NCBI GenBank assembly: GCA_963580285.1
Contig: OY757023.1
Coordinates: 130,604,027 to 130,668,026, forward strand
Length of the DNA: 64,000 nt
Source: Lucinisca nassula
Lineage: Eukaryota > Mollusca > Bivalvia > Lucinida > Lucinidae
Direction: 5' to 3'
Shown here: positions 1-9,617 of the stretch, piece after piece
Layout of the letters: every line of letters starts with the position of its first letter
How positions within the stretch are numbered: the first letter of the stretch is position 1
Notes under the pieces: generated by a model
Told to the model about the DNA's origin: nothing
The model's database searches: none
Seen by the model: only the letters and a program-made list of their open reading frames with translations
Position numbers and translations under genes: made by a program

Positions 1-1882
1 CCTGCTCAATGGGATCAGGTGGTTGATCAGTGCAAGGATTAGCAGTCAAAAGTGGGTTTACCACAACCTTATCTCCAGCTAGGTCATTGCCTAGCAACAA
101 ATGAACACCTTTAAAAGGTAAAGAAGGTCTAATACCAACAGCCACTGAACCGGATACCAAGTCTGATGACAAATAAACGTTATGAAGCGGAACATTAACA
201 AATCCACATTCCACACCCTGAATAAGGACACTTTGGCCCAAAGAAGTCTTCTCGGAAAAAGGCAGAGTATCTGCTAGAATAAGAGATTGAGAAGCTCCAG
301 TATCTCGTAAGATTTTAATAGGGGTAGGATGAGCATAACTGTCACCATTTAGTGACACAAAACCATCTGATAAGAATGGTTCATAAATCTCCATAACTGA
401 ATCAGTCTCAGATAATTTGATATCAGAAAGAGTTTCCTCCCTTACACAAGACTGTGGTTTTGGCCTTATAGAAGTCAAGCCTGTAGGCTTAAGTTCCTCT
501 CGTCTTTCTCGTTCTTTCATTCTCTTTAATTTTAAACACTCAGAGATCAAATGACCTGTATTTTTACAATAATAACAAACTACTTGAGGTTGAGATAAGG
601 GATTCTGGTCTTTGTTTTCACCAGAAGGTTTGGAAAAATTCTGACTTCTGTTTTCACCAGAAGGTTTGGAAGGATTCTGGCTTTTATTTTCACCAGAAAG
701 TTTGGGCATAGTACTAGATGTATGGCTATAACTACCAGAAGGGTTACTGGGATAGAATCTTGGACCTGTCTGTGGATTATAAGGTTTTCGAGGATAAGGC
801 CTGTTCACAAATGAGACTTTATGAGTCAAAGCATAATCATCTGCCAAACGAGAAGCTTCCTCCAAAGTTTCAACCTGTCTCTCATCGAGAAAAGATTTAA
901 TGTCTGAATTTATACACCGTTTGAACTCTTCAACAAGGACAAGCTGTCTAAGTTTGTCATGATCAGAGCCTACTTTTTTAGAAGAACACCACCTATCAAA
1001 AAGCTGTTCTTTGGTTCGAGCAAATTCTACATGGGTCTGGGACATTTCTTTTTTACAGTTCCTAAATTTCTGCCTGTAAGCCTCAGGGACCAACTCATAT
1101 GCTTTAAGAATAAGCTCCTTAACCAGATCATAGTCTGAGCTTTGCTCGACAGTCAGCTGAATGTAAATGTCTCGAGCCTTTCCAACAACAACGCTTTGCA
1201 AAAGTAAGGTCCAGTGCTCTTTTGGCCATTTTAAATTTTCTGCAACTTTTTCAAAATGCAAAAAATACTTATCTACCTCTTTTTCCTGAAATGGCGGAAC
1301 TAATCTGATGTGTTTTGTGGCATCAAAGTAACTACCAGAGTCAAAAACAGGGGTAGGTTTCACCCTATCTTGACCCTGGAGTTCCATTTCCTTCATCTTT
1401 AATTGAAATTGCCATTTTTCCCTTTCTATTTCAAGTCGCTCTTCTTTTTCTAATTTTTCTTTCTGAAGGCGTTCCTCCATTTCTCTTTGTTTTTCTTCCT
1501 GTTCTAATTTTTCTTTTCGAATTCGTTCTTCCATTTCTAATCTTTCCATCTGCATTTGTCTCTGCATTTCTCTTTCTTTTTCCTTCTCTCTTTCTTCCAT
1601 TTCTAATCTTAACTTCTCCAATTCAATTTGCCTTCCTATTTCAATTTGTCTCATTTGTAATTCAGTATGTGAAACCATAATGAGAGACAAAGCAGATGGA
1701 TCGAAAAGTTCTTCATCAACAAAAAACTGTACCAAAATATTCTTAATTTCATGCTTCTTCATGCTTGTTTTGACAGCAGTGACCCCATAATGGGAAGCAA
1801 TTTCTAGCAAATCTGTCCTTTTGGCCAGATTAAACAACTCCTGAGTAGGCTGAGCCAAAAAGCTTCTCAAATCAAACGACAT
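1..1882 (-). CDS. Gag-protease polyprotein of an LTR retrotransposon (5' end, runs off the window)
   Basis: Reading the minus strand from an ATG at 1882, the frame stays open to base 1 (627 codons) with no stop I can find. The N-terminal ~60 residues start MSFDLRSFLAQ. A long Glu/Arg/Lys/Gln-rich stretch with a helical, coiled-coil look follows (roughly residues 68-150, bases 1680-1430), then a Gag capsid-like part (about residues 165-330). A Ser/Pro/Asn-rich linker contains three near-identical repeats of SGENxSQN type (bases 600-710). A CCHC zinc knuckle has C436, C439, H444, C449 (bases 537-577). A retropepsin active site DTGAS starts at residue 527 (bases 290-304). The frame is the same from ATG to protease, so Gag and protease are fused in this element. 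RT and integrase should lie left of the window. The product is structural Gag plus the maturation protease, acting in the cytoplasmic particle. This copy looks intact as far as visible. Confidence 0.85.
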   Translation of the reverse strand, partial: MSFDLRSFLAQPTQELFNLAKRTDLLEIASHYGVTAVKTSMKKHEIKNILVQFFVDEELFDPSALSLIMVSHTELQMRQIEIGRQIELEKLRLEMEEREKEKEREMQRQMQMERLEMEERIRKEKLEQEEKQREMEERLQKEKLEKEERLEIEREKWQFQLKMKEMELQGQDRVKPTPVFDSGSYFDATKHIRLVPPFQEKEVDKYFLHFEKVAENLKWPKEHWTLLLQSVVVGKARDIYIQLTVEQSSDYDLVKELILKAYELVPEAYRQKFRNCKKEMSQTHVEFARTKEQLFDRWCSSKKVGSDHDKLRQLVLVEEFKRCINSDIKSFLDERQVETLEEASRLADDYALTHKVSFVNRPYPRKPYNPQTGPRFYPSNPSGSYSHTSSTMPKLSGENKSQNPSKPSGENRSQNFSKPSGENKDQNPLSQPQVVCYYCKNTGHLISECLKLKRMKERERREELKPTGLTSIRPKPQSCVREETLSDIKLSETDSVMEIYEPFLSDGFVSLNGDSYAHPTPIKILRDTGASQSLILADTLPFSEKTSLGQSVLIQGVECGFVNVPLHNVYLSSDLVSGSVAVGIRPSLPFKGVHLLLGNDLAGDKVVVNPLLTANPCTDQPPDPIEQ

Positions 1883-2169
1883 GTTTGCTTTTTGTTTGTT
1901 TTATAAAGTGTTTATGGAAATATAGATTGAGGTTAATTTGACAAAGTTTTTTTTTTTTTTTTTTTTTGAAATGACAAGCCCAACAAAAATTTCACATGAA
2001 ATGACAAGTACTATTTCACCTGAAATGCCAGTTCACATGAAATGACAATCCCCTATATGCCTATAGGGAAATACCAATCTTGTGAAGCAACTGCCAAATC
2101 TATTTGATAAGAAATGACAATTACCTGCCGTCACATGAAATGTCGGTTTTAAAATGCTCAAATGGTTTT
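1883..2169 (-). other. Untranslated leader of the LTR retrotransposon
   Basis: This stretch lies between the primer-binding site and the Gag ATG. On the plus strand it holds a run of about 22 T (1947-1968) and, at about 1985-2150, five or so degenerate repeats of a motif like CACATGAAATGACAA with 15-25 bp spacing. Such leader repeats could matter for packaging or be mere low complexity; the sequence alone does not say. Confidence 0.6.
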
Positions 2170-2187
2170 ATCCCGGACGAGCCCCCA
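2170..2187 (-). promoter_or_regulatory. Primer-binding site, tRNA-Pro type
   Basis: The minus strand reads TGGGGGCTCGTCCGGGAT, an 18-nt exact complement of the 3' end of animal tRNA-Pro (including CCA). It lies five bases inside the LTR end, where reverse transcription of an LTR element is primed. Confidence 0.9.
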
Positions 2188-2256
2188 ATTTCTGTTACGA
2201 GCCAGGCGTAGCAGAAAGAAAAAGCAAACAAGCCTTTTGGAAAAATTTAACAAAAT

Positions 2257-2262
2257 TTATTT
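2257..2262 (-). terminator. Poly(A) signal in LTR
   Basis: AATAAA on the minus strand, 60 bp before the 3' end of the LTR, consistent with the R/U5 cleavage signal. Confidence 0.55.
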
Positions 2263-2480
2263 ACAAGTTAACTTAAACCTGTAGAAGTAAGAAAATTAAA
2301 TGTACTTAGCTCTGTTATGAAATATCCTGAATGAATCTATTTTCCTTGATCCCAGAGAATTCACAGTCCAAAATGAAAAGTAATATCCTTTAACAATCCA
2401 ACACAGAATTTAGAAATAACTTTTCTTCTAAGCCCAAACTTGAAACTCCAAAGTCTGACTCAATGAGAAAAATCATGCTC

Positions 2481-2487
2481 TTTTATA
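2481..2487 (-). promoter_or_regulatory. TATA box in LTR U3
   Basis: TATAAAA on the minus strand, about 225 bp upstream of an AATAAA signal within the LTR; the expected core promoter of the retrotransposon. Confidence 0.6.
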
Positions 2488-2943
2488 GACCCTAAGATTT
2501 CTCTAGAATGTTCCACAGGGTTGTGGAATAAGATGAGGTAATCTTCTAAAAATAATGCAAACCTGAACTTTCTGGAAGGTTCTGAAGTACTTTTCCTTGT
2601 AAACATGTTGTTTACAAAAAAGAAATTAATCTGTGACTCAGTTTTCTAGAATCTTCTATAAAAAGATTAACAAGATATTTATAGCACTATTAGGTCACAG
2701 TGGGGTGAAAGTGGGAATCAGAAAAATAAATTCTTATGCATAACAATCGTTATAGAGTTCATGGCTTCATTTGAATATTCTACTTTATAATCAAGGATTA
2801 CTTGACATGCTCGCTTCTGTAATTTACCAATCTTGAGCTTAATGGCCCCACATAATGTTGCGGAAGTCGTTTTGTGGTTTTAATCTAAGATTTATAATAC
2901 TGAACTCGATGAGCTTAAGATAGGAAAGTCACCCAGTTTTTTA

Positions 2944-3260
2944 TTATTGGAAATCATTAAGGCCAAGAGTTTCCTTGTTCAGCTTTTGAAGCTTTTGATT
3001 TGTTGTTACAAGCATAACCTTAGTTTTAGCAGAGTTAAACATCATACCATTGCTTTGACACCATGGATGAAGATTGGTTAAAGTAATTTGTAGTTTGTTC
3101 TCGATCAGTGTTGCGTCATCGGCATAGACATCCGCATTGACGTTGTTTATGTATAGAGTGAGATCATTTATGAAAAGCAAAAACAAAACTGGTCCTAGTA
3201 TGGACCCTTGAGGAACATTATAGATTATCTGCTTGAATAAGTTCCGAACAGTAAGATTCT
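2944..3260 (-). pseudogene. LINE reverse transcriptase fragment (C-terminal palm part)
   Basis: The minus-strand translation contains VPQGSILGPVLFLLFINDL, the highly conserved RT motif B block of CR1/Jockey-type non-LTR elements, followed by YADDATL, the catalytic YxDD block. The upstream sequence (above about 3260) is not RT but a Penelope-derived repeat, so this is the 3' half of a LINE split by an insertion. Its other half, carrying the FDFNKAFD block, lies at 5165-5375 on the same strand. The reading frame closes at 2944. Confidence 0.8.
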
Positions 3261-3960
3261 TTGGAAGCAAGGAATACACCAAATAAACAAAAATAGCAGA
3301 CTCGGTCATGCAATGTTTGTTGGTGCCTGATGCTCTGTCTATGGTCGGGCCCATCGGGGTGTAACTGTTGGTTTTCTTTTGCTCCAGCATTTCAGTGGTT
3401 TCTTGCTGTCGAGTCCTCGCCGTTGTTTCATCTCTGTGGTTATTTGACTTTTTTGTGTTCACGGAGATGTTGCACTGATGAGTTAGGAGGCCTTCATGCG
3501 GGCTGAACAAATTATTTGTCTAAATCGCGACAGCAGTAAGGGCGAGGATTGTGGCCACATAATATCGATTTAAGCCCCCCAGTGGAATCGTTTCACTGAC
3601 CATTCCAAGTCGGTTCTTCTGTCGTGGTTTATTTCCGTTATGGTTTTGTCTTTGAATGTTTGTATCGCTTATTTATTTTGCTTTGGATAGCCAGTTGGCC
3701 ATTTTGTGGGAAAGTAACTGTCCTTTTGGCTTTCCGTTGTTGATGTTTCCATTAAGGTATGTTTTGTCATGTTTGTGTTTCATTCCCTTTGATGTCTGAT
3801 GGGAGCTGTGGGTTTATTATATCGGTTCTTGATCATTGCCTTCACTTCTATTTATTGAGTCTGTTCATGACCGGTACTGAATTGTGCAACAACGACCACG
3901 ACTTCTAGCACCGGCTTAATCAGAACTCTATTTTCAATATGATTCTAAATTAACTGAATG
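3260..3960 (+). repeat. Penelope-type 3' UTR copy, plus orientation
   Basis: The block containing TGATGCTCTGTCTATGGTCG, CTCCAGCATTTCAGTGGTTT and CACTGATGAGTTAGGAGGCC is the same as the sequence after the Penelope reading frame at 10815-11394. It lies inside the LINE. It starts with a piece of the hammerhead-unit repeat (TTTGGAAGCAAGGAATACAC at about 3260). Confidence 0.75.
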
Positions 3961-4110
3961 ATCCCAAAGGGCAAGAAAATATAATATGCACTATAATGAT
4001 GTACGGGGAGACTTTTTACGGCCGCCACACGGCACAACACCAGCTGCATTGAAGATAAATAAGTTTCGAATAGTAAGATTATTTGGAAGCAAGGAATACA
4101 CCAAATACTC
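3960..4110 (+). repeat. Fragment of the hammerhead-unit repeat, spanning a unit junction
   Basis: The segment contains GACTTTTTACGGCCGCCACA, then an ATTTGGAAGCAAGGAATACA block. In the better preserved unit at 6823-7103 these are the tail and the head of a unit, so here a tail is followed by the next head. That suggests an original tandem arrangement. The ribozyme core itself is missing. Confidence 0.5.
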
Positions 4111-4189
4111 GGTTTTATTGAGTCTGTTCATGACCAGTACTATTATGTGCAACACCGGCCACGTCCTCGGTTTTCAAAACAGAAGTTTA

Positions 4190-4745
4190 GGCAATGATCA
4201 GGAATAAATACAATTAATCCACCGGTCCAATCAGAGACACCAAAAGGAAAGAAACACAGACATGAAACAACAGACCCTAATGGAAACATCAATAGCGGAA
4301 AGCCAAAAAGGACAGTTACTTTCCCACAAAATGGCCAATTGGCTATTCAAAACAAAACAAAACAACACAAGCGACACAAATACTCAAAGACAAACCATAA
4401 CAAAAATAAACCGCGACAGGAGAACCGCCTTGAAACGGTCAGTAAAACGAATACCACTGGGGGACTTAAATCGAATTTACGTGGCCACAATCCTCGCCCT
4501 TACTTCCGTCGCGATTTAGACAAATTATTTGTTCAGTCCGCATGATGGCCTCCTAACTCATGAGCGCAACATCTCCGTGAACACACAAAAAAAATCAAAC
4601 AATCACAGAGATGCCAAACCGTGAGCACTTGACAGCAAGAAAACACTGAAATGCTGGAGCAAAAGAAAACCAACAAATTGACTCCGATGGGCCCGACCAG
4701 AGACAGAGCATCAGACACCAACCAACATTACATATAATTAGATGT
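4190..4745 (-). repeat. Penelope-type 3' UTR copy, minus orientation
   Basis: This is the reverse complement of the 3' UTR at 3320-3860 (for example GGCCTCCTAACTCATGAGCG and CAGACACCAACCAACATTAC), forming a long imperfect inverted repeat with it. It contains no intact reading frame. Confidence 0.75.
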
Positions 4746-5155
4746 CTCTAACTCTCAGTAAGCCTTTACGCTGGCACCGTCATAGAATCTGAGGCAAAAT
4801 AGAAGTGGAGGCAATGATCAGGTATTGATACAATTAACCTACAGCTCCCATCAGAGACACCAAAGGGAAAGAAATACAAATATGAAAAACATACCCTAAT
4901 GGAAACATCAATAGAGGAAAGACAAAGAACAGTTACTTTCCAATAAAATGGCCAACTGGCTATCCAAAACAAAATAAATAAGCGATACAAACACTCAAAG
5001 ACAAAACCATAACCATAACAAAACAAAATGGCCAATAGGCTATCCAAAATAAAATAATATAAGCGACACAAACACCAAAAGACAAACCATAACAAAAAAT
5101 AACCGCGACAGAAGAACCGCCTTGGAACGCCAAGTCTGATTTTCCTAGCATTTAC
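4746..5155 (-). repeat. Second minus-oriented Penelope C-terminus/3' UTR fragment
   Basis: The minus-strand translation just upstream ends ASDSMTVPA, matching the end of the Penelope reading frame at 10814 (ASDSMTAPT). The rest matches the distal 3' UTR (GGCCAACTGGCTATCCAAAA and similar), with an internal duplication of about 70 bp (4960-5030 versus 5028-5095). It is joined to the LINE at about 5160. Confidence 0.65.
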
Positions 5156-5164
5156 CAATACTCG

Positions 5165-5375
5165 GTGTTTCTTTTGACTTAGATAGGAATGGTTCTTCTT
5201 TTATTCCATTTTTGTTTTAGTTTTGATAGTAGAATTTGATGCTCAACAAGATCAAATGCCTTGTTAAAATCAAATAATACCACAGCAACCATTTTTCTAT
5301 GAACAATAACATTTAGCCAAGTATCCATCATATGTATAAGAGCTGTTTCACATGAATGCGGAGATCTGAAACCTG
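5165..5375 (-). pseudogene. LINE reverse transcriptase fragment (fingers/palm A)
   Basis: Minus-strand translation gives HSGFRSPHSCETALIHMMD and then VVLFDFNKAFDLVEHQILL, the RT motif blocks preceding the catalytic Asp in CR1/Jockey LINEs. It is the upstream half of the same LINE as the fragment at 2944-3260; the two are separated by about 1.9 kb of Penelope 3' sequence. Confidence 0.8.
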
Positions 5376-5395
5376 AATGTTTTTCTTTATTTCTT

Positions 5396-5398
5396 TTT

Positions 5399-5442
<44 letters not shown>

Positions 5443-5443
5443 T
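5396..5443 (+). repeat. (TTTC)n microsatellite
   Basis: About 11 perfect TTTC units between the LINE fragment and a SINE. Confidence 0.95.
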
Positions 5444-5444
5444 A

Positions 5445-5782
5445 TATACTGCAACACTCTCTCACGAGGATTACGTGCAGGTGTACTTTACATACCCTCC
5501 AGGTTTGCAGGATAAAAGCCTTCACAAGAAATCATGTAATTACGGTAGGAATATTTTACCTGCACAGGGGATGGTTCTCTGCTCAGTGTGTGTGTGTGCG
5601 GGGGGGAGCTCCAGTTAACGTCACGATCCGAGGGGCGGTGCACTTTGTGGCATTCATCCCTGCAAATGATGCAGGTGGAGCATGTCCGTCCCCGCGATTT
5701 TCTTACCGCTGCCGGGAATCGAACCGGGGGCCTCTAGCATGATATGCAAGTGCACTAACAACTGAACTATCACGTTCCGCCA
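5445..5782 (-). mobile_element. tRNA-derived SINE, family S1
   Basis: On the minus strand the head reads like a tRNA: GTGATAGTTCAGTTGTTAGT (A box) and CGGTTCGATTCCCGGCAG (B box), followed by a body ending near CTGCACGTAATCCTCGTGAG. Two further copies lie at 13497-14030 and 14080-14285. It interrupts the minus-strand LINE. Confidence 0.8.
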
Positions 5783-5799
5783 AGAATGGTGGTAATGGA

Positions 5800-6110
5800 T
5801 TAATTTATTTTTGTAGATAGTCCGAAAGACAGTCATGAATAAGTTTTCCAGTACTTTAAACAGGACAGGTAATAGTGAAGTGGGCGAAAATTGTTAACTT
5901 ACTCGTGAGGACCAGATTTGTACAGAGGGGTAGCATTTGCCGTTTTTCATTTGTTCGGAAAACTATATTTGTTGGTACTGTGATTGCAGATGAAAGAGAC
6001 TTCCTGAGCAATGTGTGGAGTGGCAAGTCTTAATACACATGGCCCAATATTGTCAGCCCCAGTAGCTGTTCGTATGTAAAAGGATGACAATTTTTTTTAA
6101 ATTTCTCCTT
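5800..6110 (-). pseudogene. Decayed LINE RT N-terminal segment
   Basis: Translation of the minus strand in shifting frames gives remnants such as GKLIHDCLSD and CPV-STGKLI, resembling the conserved 'RPIS...LE K' block of LINE RTs. It continues the LINE beyond the SINE insertion. It is too frameshifted to read as a protein. Confidence 0.5.
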
Positions 6111-6219
6111 CTGTATGTTTAGAATAACAAATTGGTTTAAGGTCTTGATGTTTCGTTTGATGAATTTCAGACTAATATTGTATTAGCTGAGATCTGTGAG
6201 ATGTGGGTAGTTGTGATCT

Positions 6220-6380
6220 GTGAGATGTGTAGGTAGGTAGGTGGGTGGGAGTTTGGGTGGGTGGGAAGGTAGTTAGGTAGATGGGTGGGTAGATAGGTTA
6301 GGTTAGTTTACAGCCTAACGGTTGGCACGTAGGTAGGTAGGTGGGTATGTAGGTCGGTGGGTATTTAGGTAGGTAGGTAA
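6220..6380 (+). repeat. GGTA/GGTG-rich simple repeat
   Basis: Degenerate (GTAG)n/(GGTGG)n tract such as GTAGGTAGGTAGGTGGGTGG, interrupted by a short unique segment. Confidence 0.85.
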
Positions 6381-6424
6381 TGTCAGTTTCACAGCCTGGC
6401 CAAAATACTCGAAAGTCAAACATT

Positions 6425-6716
6425 TATTTTGGTTTGTATTGGGGTTTAATCGCTCAGTCACCACTTGTTTAGGTCATTTTACGCCATCCACATTTTTCCT
6501 GGGCAAGCTTATGCGTAAACGGTTAACTAGTACCGTGCACATTCTTTCGCACATTCTTTCTTGAATCAGAAGAAGGGAGAGAATGACCGTAGAAAAGATT
6601 TCATGATCAATCTACACGAAAGAATGTTGCCCATCCCGGCAGGTATTGAACCGCGTCCTCTTGATCATCAGTCAGACGCGCATCCGACTAAGCTATCGAG
6701 GCCGGCTTATTGTGGT
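6425..6716 (-). mobile_element. tRNA-derived SINE, family S2
   Basis: The minus-strand head is GCCGGCCTCGATAGCTTAGT with a B-box-like GGTTCAATACC, and the body carries CATTCTTTCG and TTTACGCATAAGC. The same element occurs at 60318-60618 (minus) and 62303-62610 (plus). Confidence 0.8.
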
Positions 6717-6822
6717 AGGTAGATTATGTCAGTTTCACAGCCCGGCCAAAATACTCGAAATTCAAAATTCTATTATGATAAAACATAAATCCAAAACTTC
6801 CATTTTTATTTCCTTTCTTGTT

Positions 6823-7103
6823 TTAAATATGTTCTAGAAAGGGTTGTCCTTTGGAAGCAAGGAATACACCATAGAACTGGAAAATATGAAGTGTACATGT
6901 TTTCTGGGCCAAACTAGCTAGTTTCGGTCAATTATGCCTCATCAGTGACCCGCAAATATTTCCAAAATTCAACAATGGAACCAATGATCCCTAAGGACAA
7001 GACAATATAAACTACACTATGATGTAGGACAGGGAGACATTTAACGGCCGCCACACATTCCCAGTCACCAGCTGTAGTGACGTTAAATATGTTCTAGAAA
7101 GGC
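6823..7103 (-). repeat. Hammerhead-bearing repeat unit (about 262 bp) with start of a second unit
   Basis: TTAAATATGTTCTAGAAAGG occurs at about 6823 and again at about 7084, so the unit repeats with a period near 262 bp. Between them lie the TTTGGAAGCAAGGAATACAC block, a degenerate hammerhead ribozyme (6906-6951) and the AACGGCCGCCACACATTCCC block. Related copies are at 44745-44900, 54337-54471 and 61255-61480. The arrangement fits a tandem, ribozyme-bearing retroelement unit of the kind known with Penelope-like elements. Confidence 0.6.
6906..6951 (-). ncRNA. Hammerhead ribozyme, degenerate copy
   Basis: The minus strand has GGGTCA + CTGATGA + GGCATAATTGACC + GAAA + CTAGCTAG + TT + TGGCCC. 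Stem I (GGGTCA/TGGCCC) and both catalytic boxes (CTGATGA, GAAA) are kept. Stem II is weakened, and the cleavage triplet is GTT instead of GTC. Reduced activity is expected. Confidence 0.7.
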
Positions 7104-7127
7104 ACTCCATATAATACTCTGAGCAGG

Positions 7128-7285
7128 CAGATACAGATATTAACGACAATCTTTCAAGACAATTCACCGACAAGACAACCGACACGGTTTTGGAGACAAA
7201 TCCCCGACACAAAATTTGAAGACAATTCACCGACACTTTTTGAAGACAACTCACCGACACATTTGTTCAAAGACAATCGACCTGT
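7128..7285 (-). repeat. Short tandem motif GTCGGTGAATTGTCTT (left arm)
   Basis: Four to five degenerate copies of a ~25-bp motif; on the plus strand GACAATTCACCGACA. Bases 7154-7219 are an inverted, roughly 85 percent match to 13081-13151. A single copy also lies at 8056-8080. Confidence 0.7.
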
Positions 7286-7704
7286 GACTGATAATTAGGA
7301 CAGTTAATCAAAAAGTATTTATGGACAAGTGGTGTATTGTGTTCGACTGACTATATCTGTGGATGACAAGACCAGCCTGTCGGTGAACTGTCTGAGAATC
7401 GATTATTATGCTAAGAAGGGGGAAGGTTCAAGTCATGACTTATGTTTTGCATCATTTAGGATGCATTTTCAACAATGGTTGAGCACCTAACGGTGACTTG
7501 GATCAGCAAAGTAGAAAAAGAAACATTTTACTACGTTTCTTTATAGTAGATCGACATCTTTCCCTTTAATCACGCCCCTAAAATAAAATATGAAAAGTTA
7601 CTTTACGTCAGTCATCCTAGTCATCCTATGCGGTTGAAAATGGTATCTGTGTATTAGCAGTATCATAATCATGCAAAAATTAAATAAAGTTATCCTACAT
7701 TGAC

Positions 7705-7955
7705 CAATCCCGATAGCTTAGTGGTAGAGCGACCGCTTTGGGTATGGGAGGTCGCGGGTTCGATCCCCGGCCGCGCCACACCAAAGCCCTGAACAATGGT
7801 ACTAGGAGCTCCCTTGGCTGACGCTCGCATTATTAGGGGTAGTCCTAGGAATATAAATGATACTATGTTTGTCGCAATAAAAGCTCTACAGAGCTTATGT
7901 TATTTGTTTCGGATATGCGACGTTAAATAAAGCTTCTTTATATTTATCCTTATCT
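7705..7955 (+). mobile_element. tRNA-derived SINE, family S3
   Basis: The head is CCCGATAGCTTAGTGGTAGA (A box) with GCGGGTTCGATCCCCGG (B box). The body shares GCAATAAAAGCTCTACAGAG with the copy at 59708-59985, and the tail is a TTTATCTTTATC-like repeat. The shared non-tRNA body shows this is a SINE and not a functional tRNA gene. Confidence 0.85.
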
Positions 7956-8074
7956 TTTTACATTCCTTATTTTAATAAAAACGAGATAATACATAATTTT
8001 TGTTTTCAAAATAATGTTTTCTGTTTATCATCTGGACTGTGAATGCAATATATAAATGTGTCGGTGAATTGTCT

Positions 8075-8395
8075 TCAGACCCAGAATCAGAACTGGTGAT
8101 ATGACATTCATACATCAGGACCTGACATATGGGAAGTTAGTCCCTAGCTCTAACCAAAGAGGTAAACTTAGCCAGACAATCCTCAGCACCTTCAGCTGTC
8201 GAAATAATCGAATCGGGGAGTGCATTCCAATCCCTAATGGTTCGGAGGAAGAACGATTCTTTATAAATGTCAGTTCATTCAGTAAGGGTCTGAAACGCCA
8301 TTGAATGGTGCTTTCTACAGTGCCTAGCTGGGAGAACAAAGTCATCTGTTGGAATGCTGGCAGCAGTCTTAATGTCGACATTCCTGGAATGTCGA
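8075..8395 (-). pseudogene. LINE 3'-end fragment, inverted
   Basis: This is the reverse complement of the last ~300 bp of the LINE at 11395-13084: the same coding block (FFxRTIRDWNALPDS-like) and the same distal GAATGTCAT ... CACCAG sequence. It abuts the GTCGGTGAATTGTCTT motif at 8056. Confidence 0.75.
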
Positions 8396-8514
8396 AAACG
8401 CAGAACTAGATCTCACGGCACCAGGAAAAATGGTAACGTTAAACGTAAATCACGTGCGTTTCAACGAAACAATACTAGACTGAAGTGACTGTCAATTATA
8501 TTATTAAATCATGG

Positions 8515-9617
8515 ACGCCACTCTATGCTTTCATTTTAAGTTCATTACCCGTTTCTGTTTTACGTCTTCTGGACACCGAGGCGAATAAATTCTACGATGG
8601 TTCTCATCAGTTATATGATGCGGCTCTCTTAACTAGAGGCTATACTCAGCATACTCTCCGTCCTTACATTGATTCTGAAATTAATCATAAACGCCATTCT
8701 TCAAAATATCCTTCATTAATAAGGGTATGGATTTTATAGATTTGCCCAGTATCTTCCGTGAGAGATCGGTGCTTTCTTCCATTCCTGCTTATTTTCAAAA
8801 TACTGAAACACCTACAATTTGCTATAAATATAACAAACCTGTTAGATCTATCATTTTAATTTCAATAAACTTGTTTCAGATCTTGATATTGATACTAATA
8901 CTCCAGATTCATGTGATTGTAAAAACTAAAAGTATTGCTATCCTACTGCTGGTCATGTAATTACTGGCAATTTGAAAATTATTCCTGATTCTAGGATAAG
9001 GAATATAATTTCTAAAGGACCGAAATATCGGTTTCCTTCTAAAATTGATTTCAGTAAATGTAGAGATGAAATCGCTGCTTCCTTGAATGAATTCGGTAAT
9101 CGATGGTGTAAGCGAGAGTATGTTGAGCATAAAGCCCTTAAGGACTGGAAACTTAACATTTTAAAACTAGTGAATAAACGCATTTCTTTCTATTCTCAAA
9201 ATACTAACTTATTACCTCCTAAGCCCAAGACGTCTTTACGTCATCTTAAACTAGGTATTCAAGAATTTCGTAAGAAGTTTGTTTTGGCCCCTGCAGACAA
9301 GGCCGCTAACAACGTCGTCGTTGTGTGACGGCTCCACCTGGTTAACACGCTTAAGCAGGAGCTTGGTGGTACTAAGGCCTATGAACTTCAGCCTTTAGCT
9401 GAAGAGAGAGCTATAGTAGATAAACATGTTTGTCTTTCAGCCACCAAGTCTGCTGTGTGTGTTAACGAAGGCCAAGACAAGCTTCCTACGCTATACTGGT
9501 TACCAAAACTTCATAAAAGACCTTACAAAGCACGGCTTATTGCAAATTCTAGCTCTTGCACTACCACTGAACTTTCTAAATTATTAACTTCCTGTCTTAC
9601 TGCTATTTAAAACGCAT
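8515..9617 (+). pseudogene. Penelope-like RT, N-terminal part, frameshifted
   Basis: The frame carries PLYAFILSSLPVSVLRLLDT, then GSHQLYDAALLTRGYTQHTL. It later shifts, but can be followed through KCRDEIAASLNEFGNRWCK and KFVLAPADKAANNVVVV. It is broken by at least two frameshifts near 8700-8890, a TGA at 9326-9328 in an otherwise continuing frame, and a one-base insertion near 9608 before LPKLHKRPYKARLI-containing sequence rejoins the main RT frame. These blocks (VPADKAANNVVVV, LPKLHK) are typical of Penelope-like RTs before motif A. Confidence 0.75.

Larger units (their letters stand above)
2193..2745 (-). repeat. 5' LTR of the left-hand LTR retrotransposon
   Basis: Seen on the minus strand the segment begins TGTTATGCATAAG and ends GGCTCGTAACA, giving TGTTA/TAACA inverted ends, and is 553 bp long. 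A TATA box (TATAAAA) is at 2481-2487 and an AATAAA poly(A) signal at 2257-2262, in the expected U3-R-U5 order. The primer site follows directly. The second LTR is outside the window, so identity and target duplication cannot be checked. Confidence 0.85.

Noticed and set aside
5377..5742. 121-codon plus frame
   Set aside because: It runs through the (TTTC)n tract and the antisense of a SINE; artefact.
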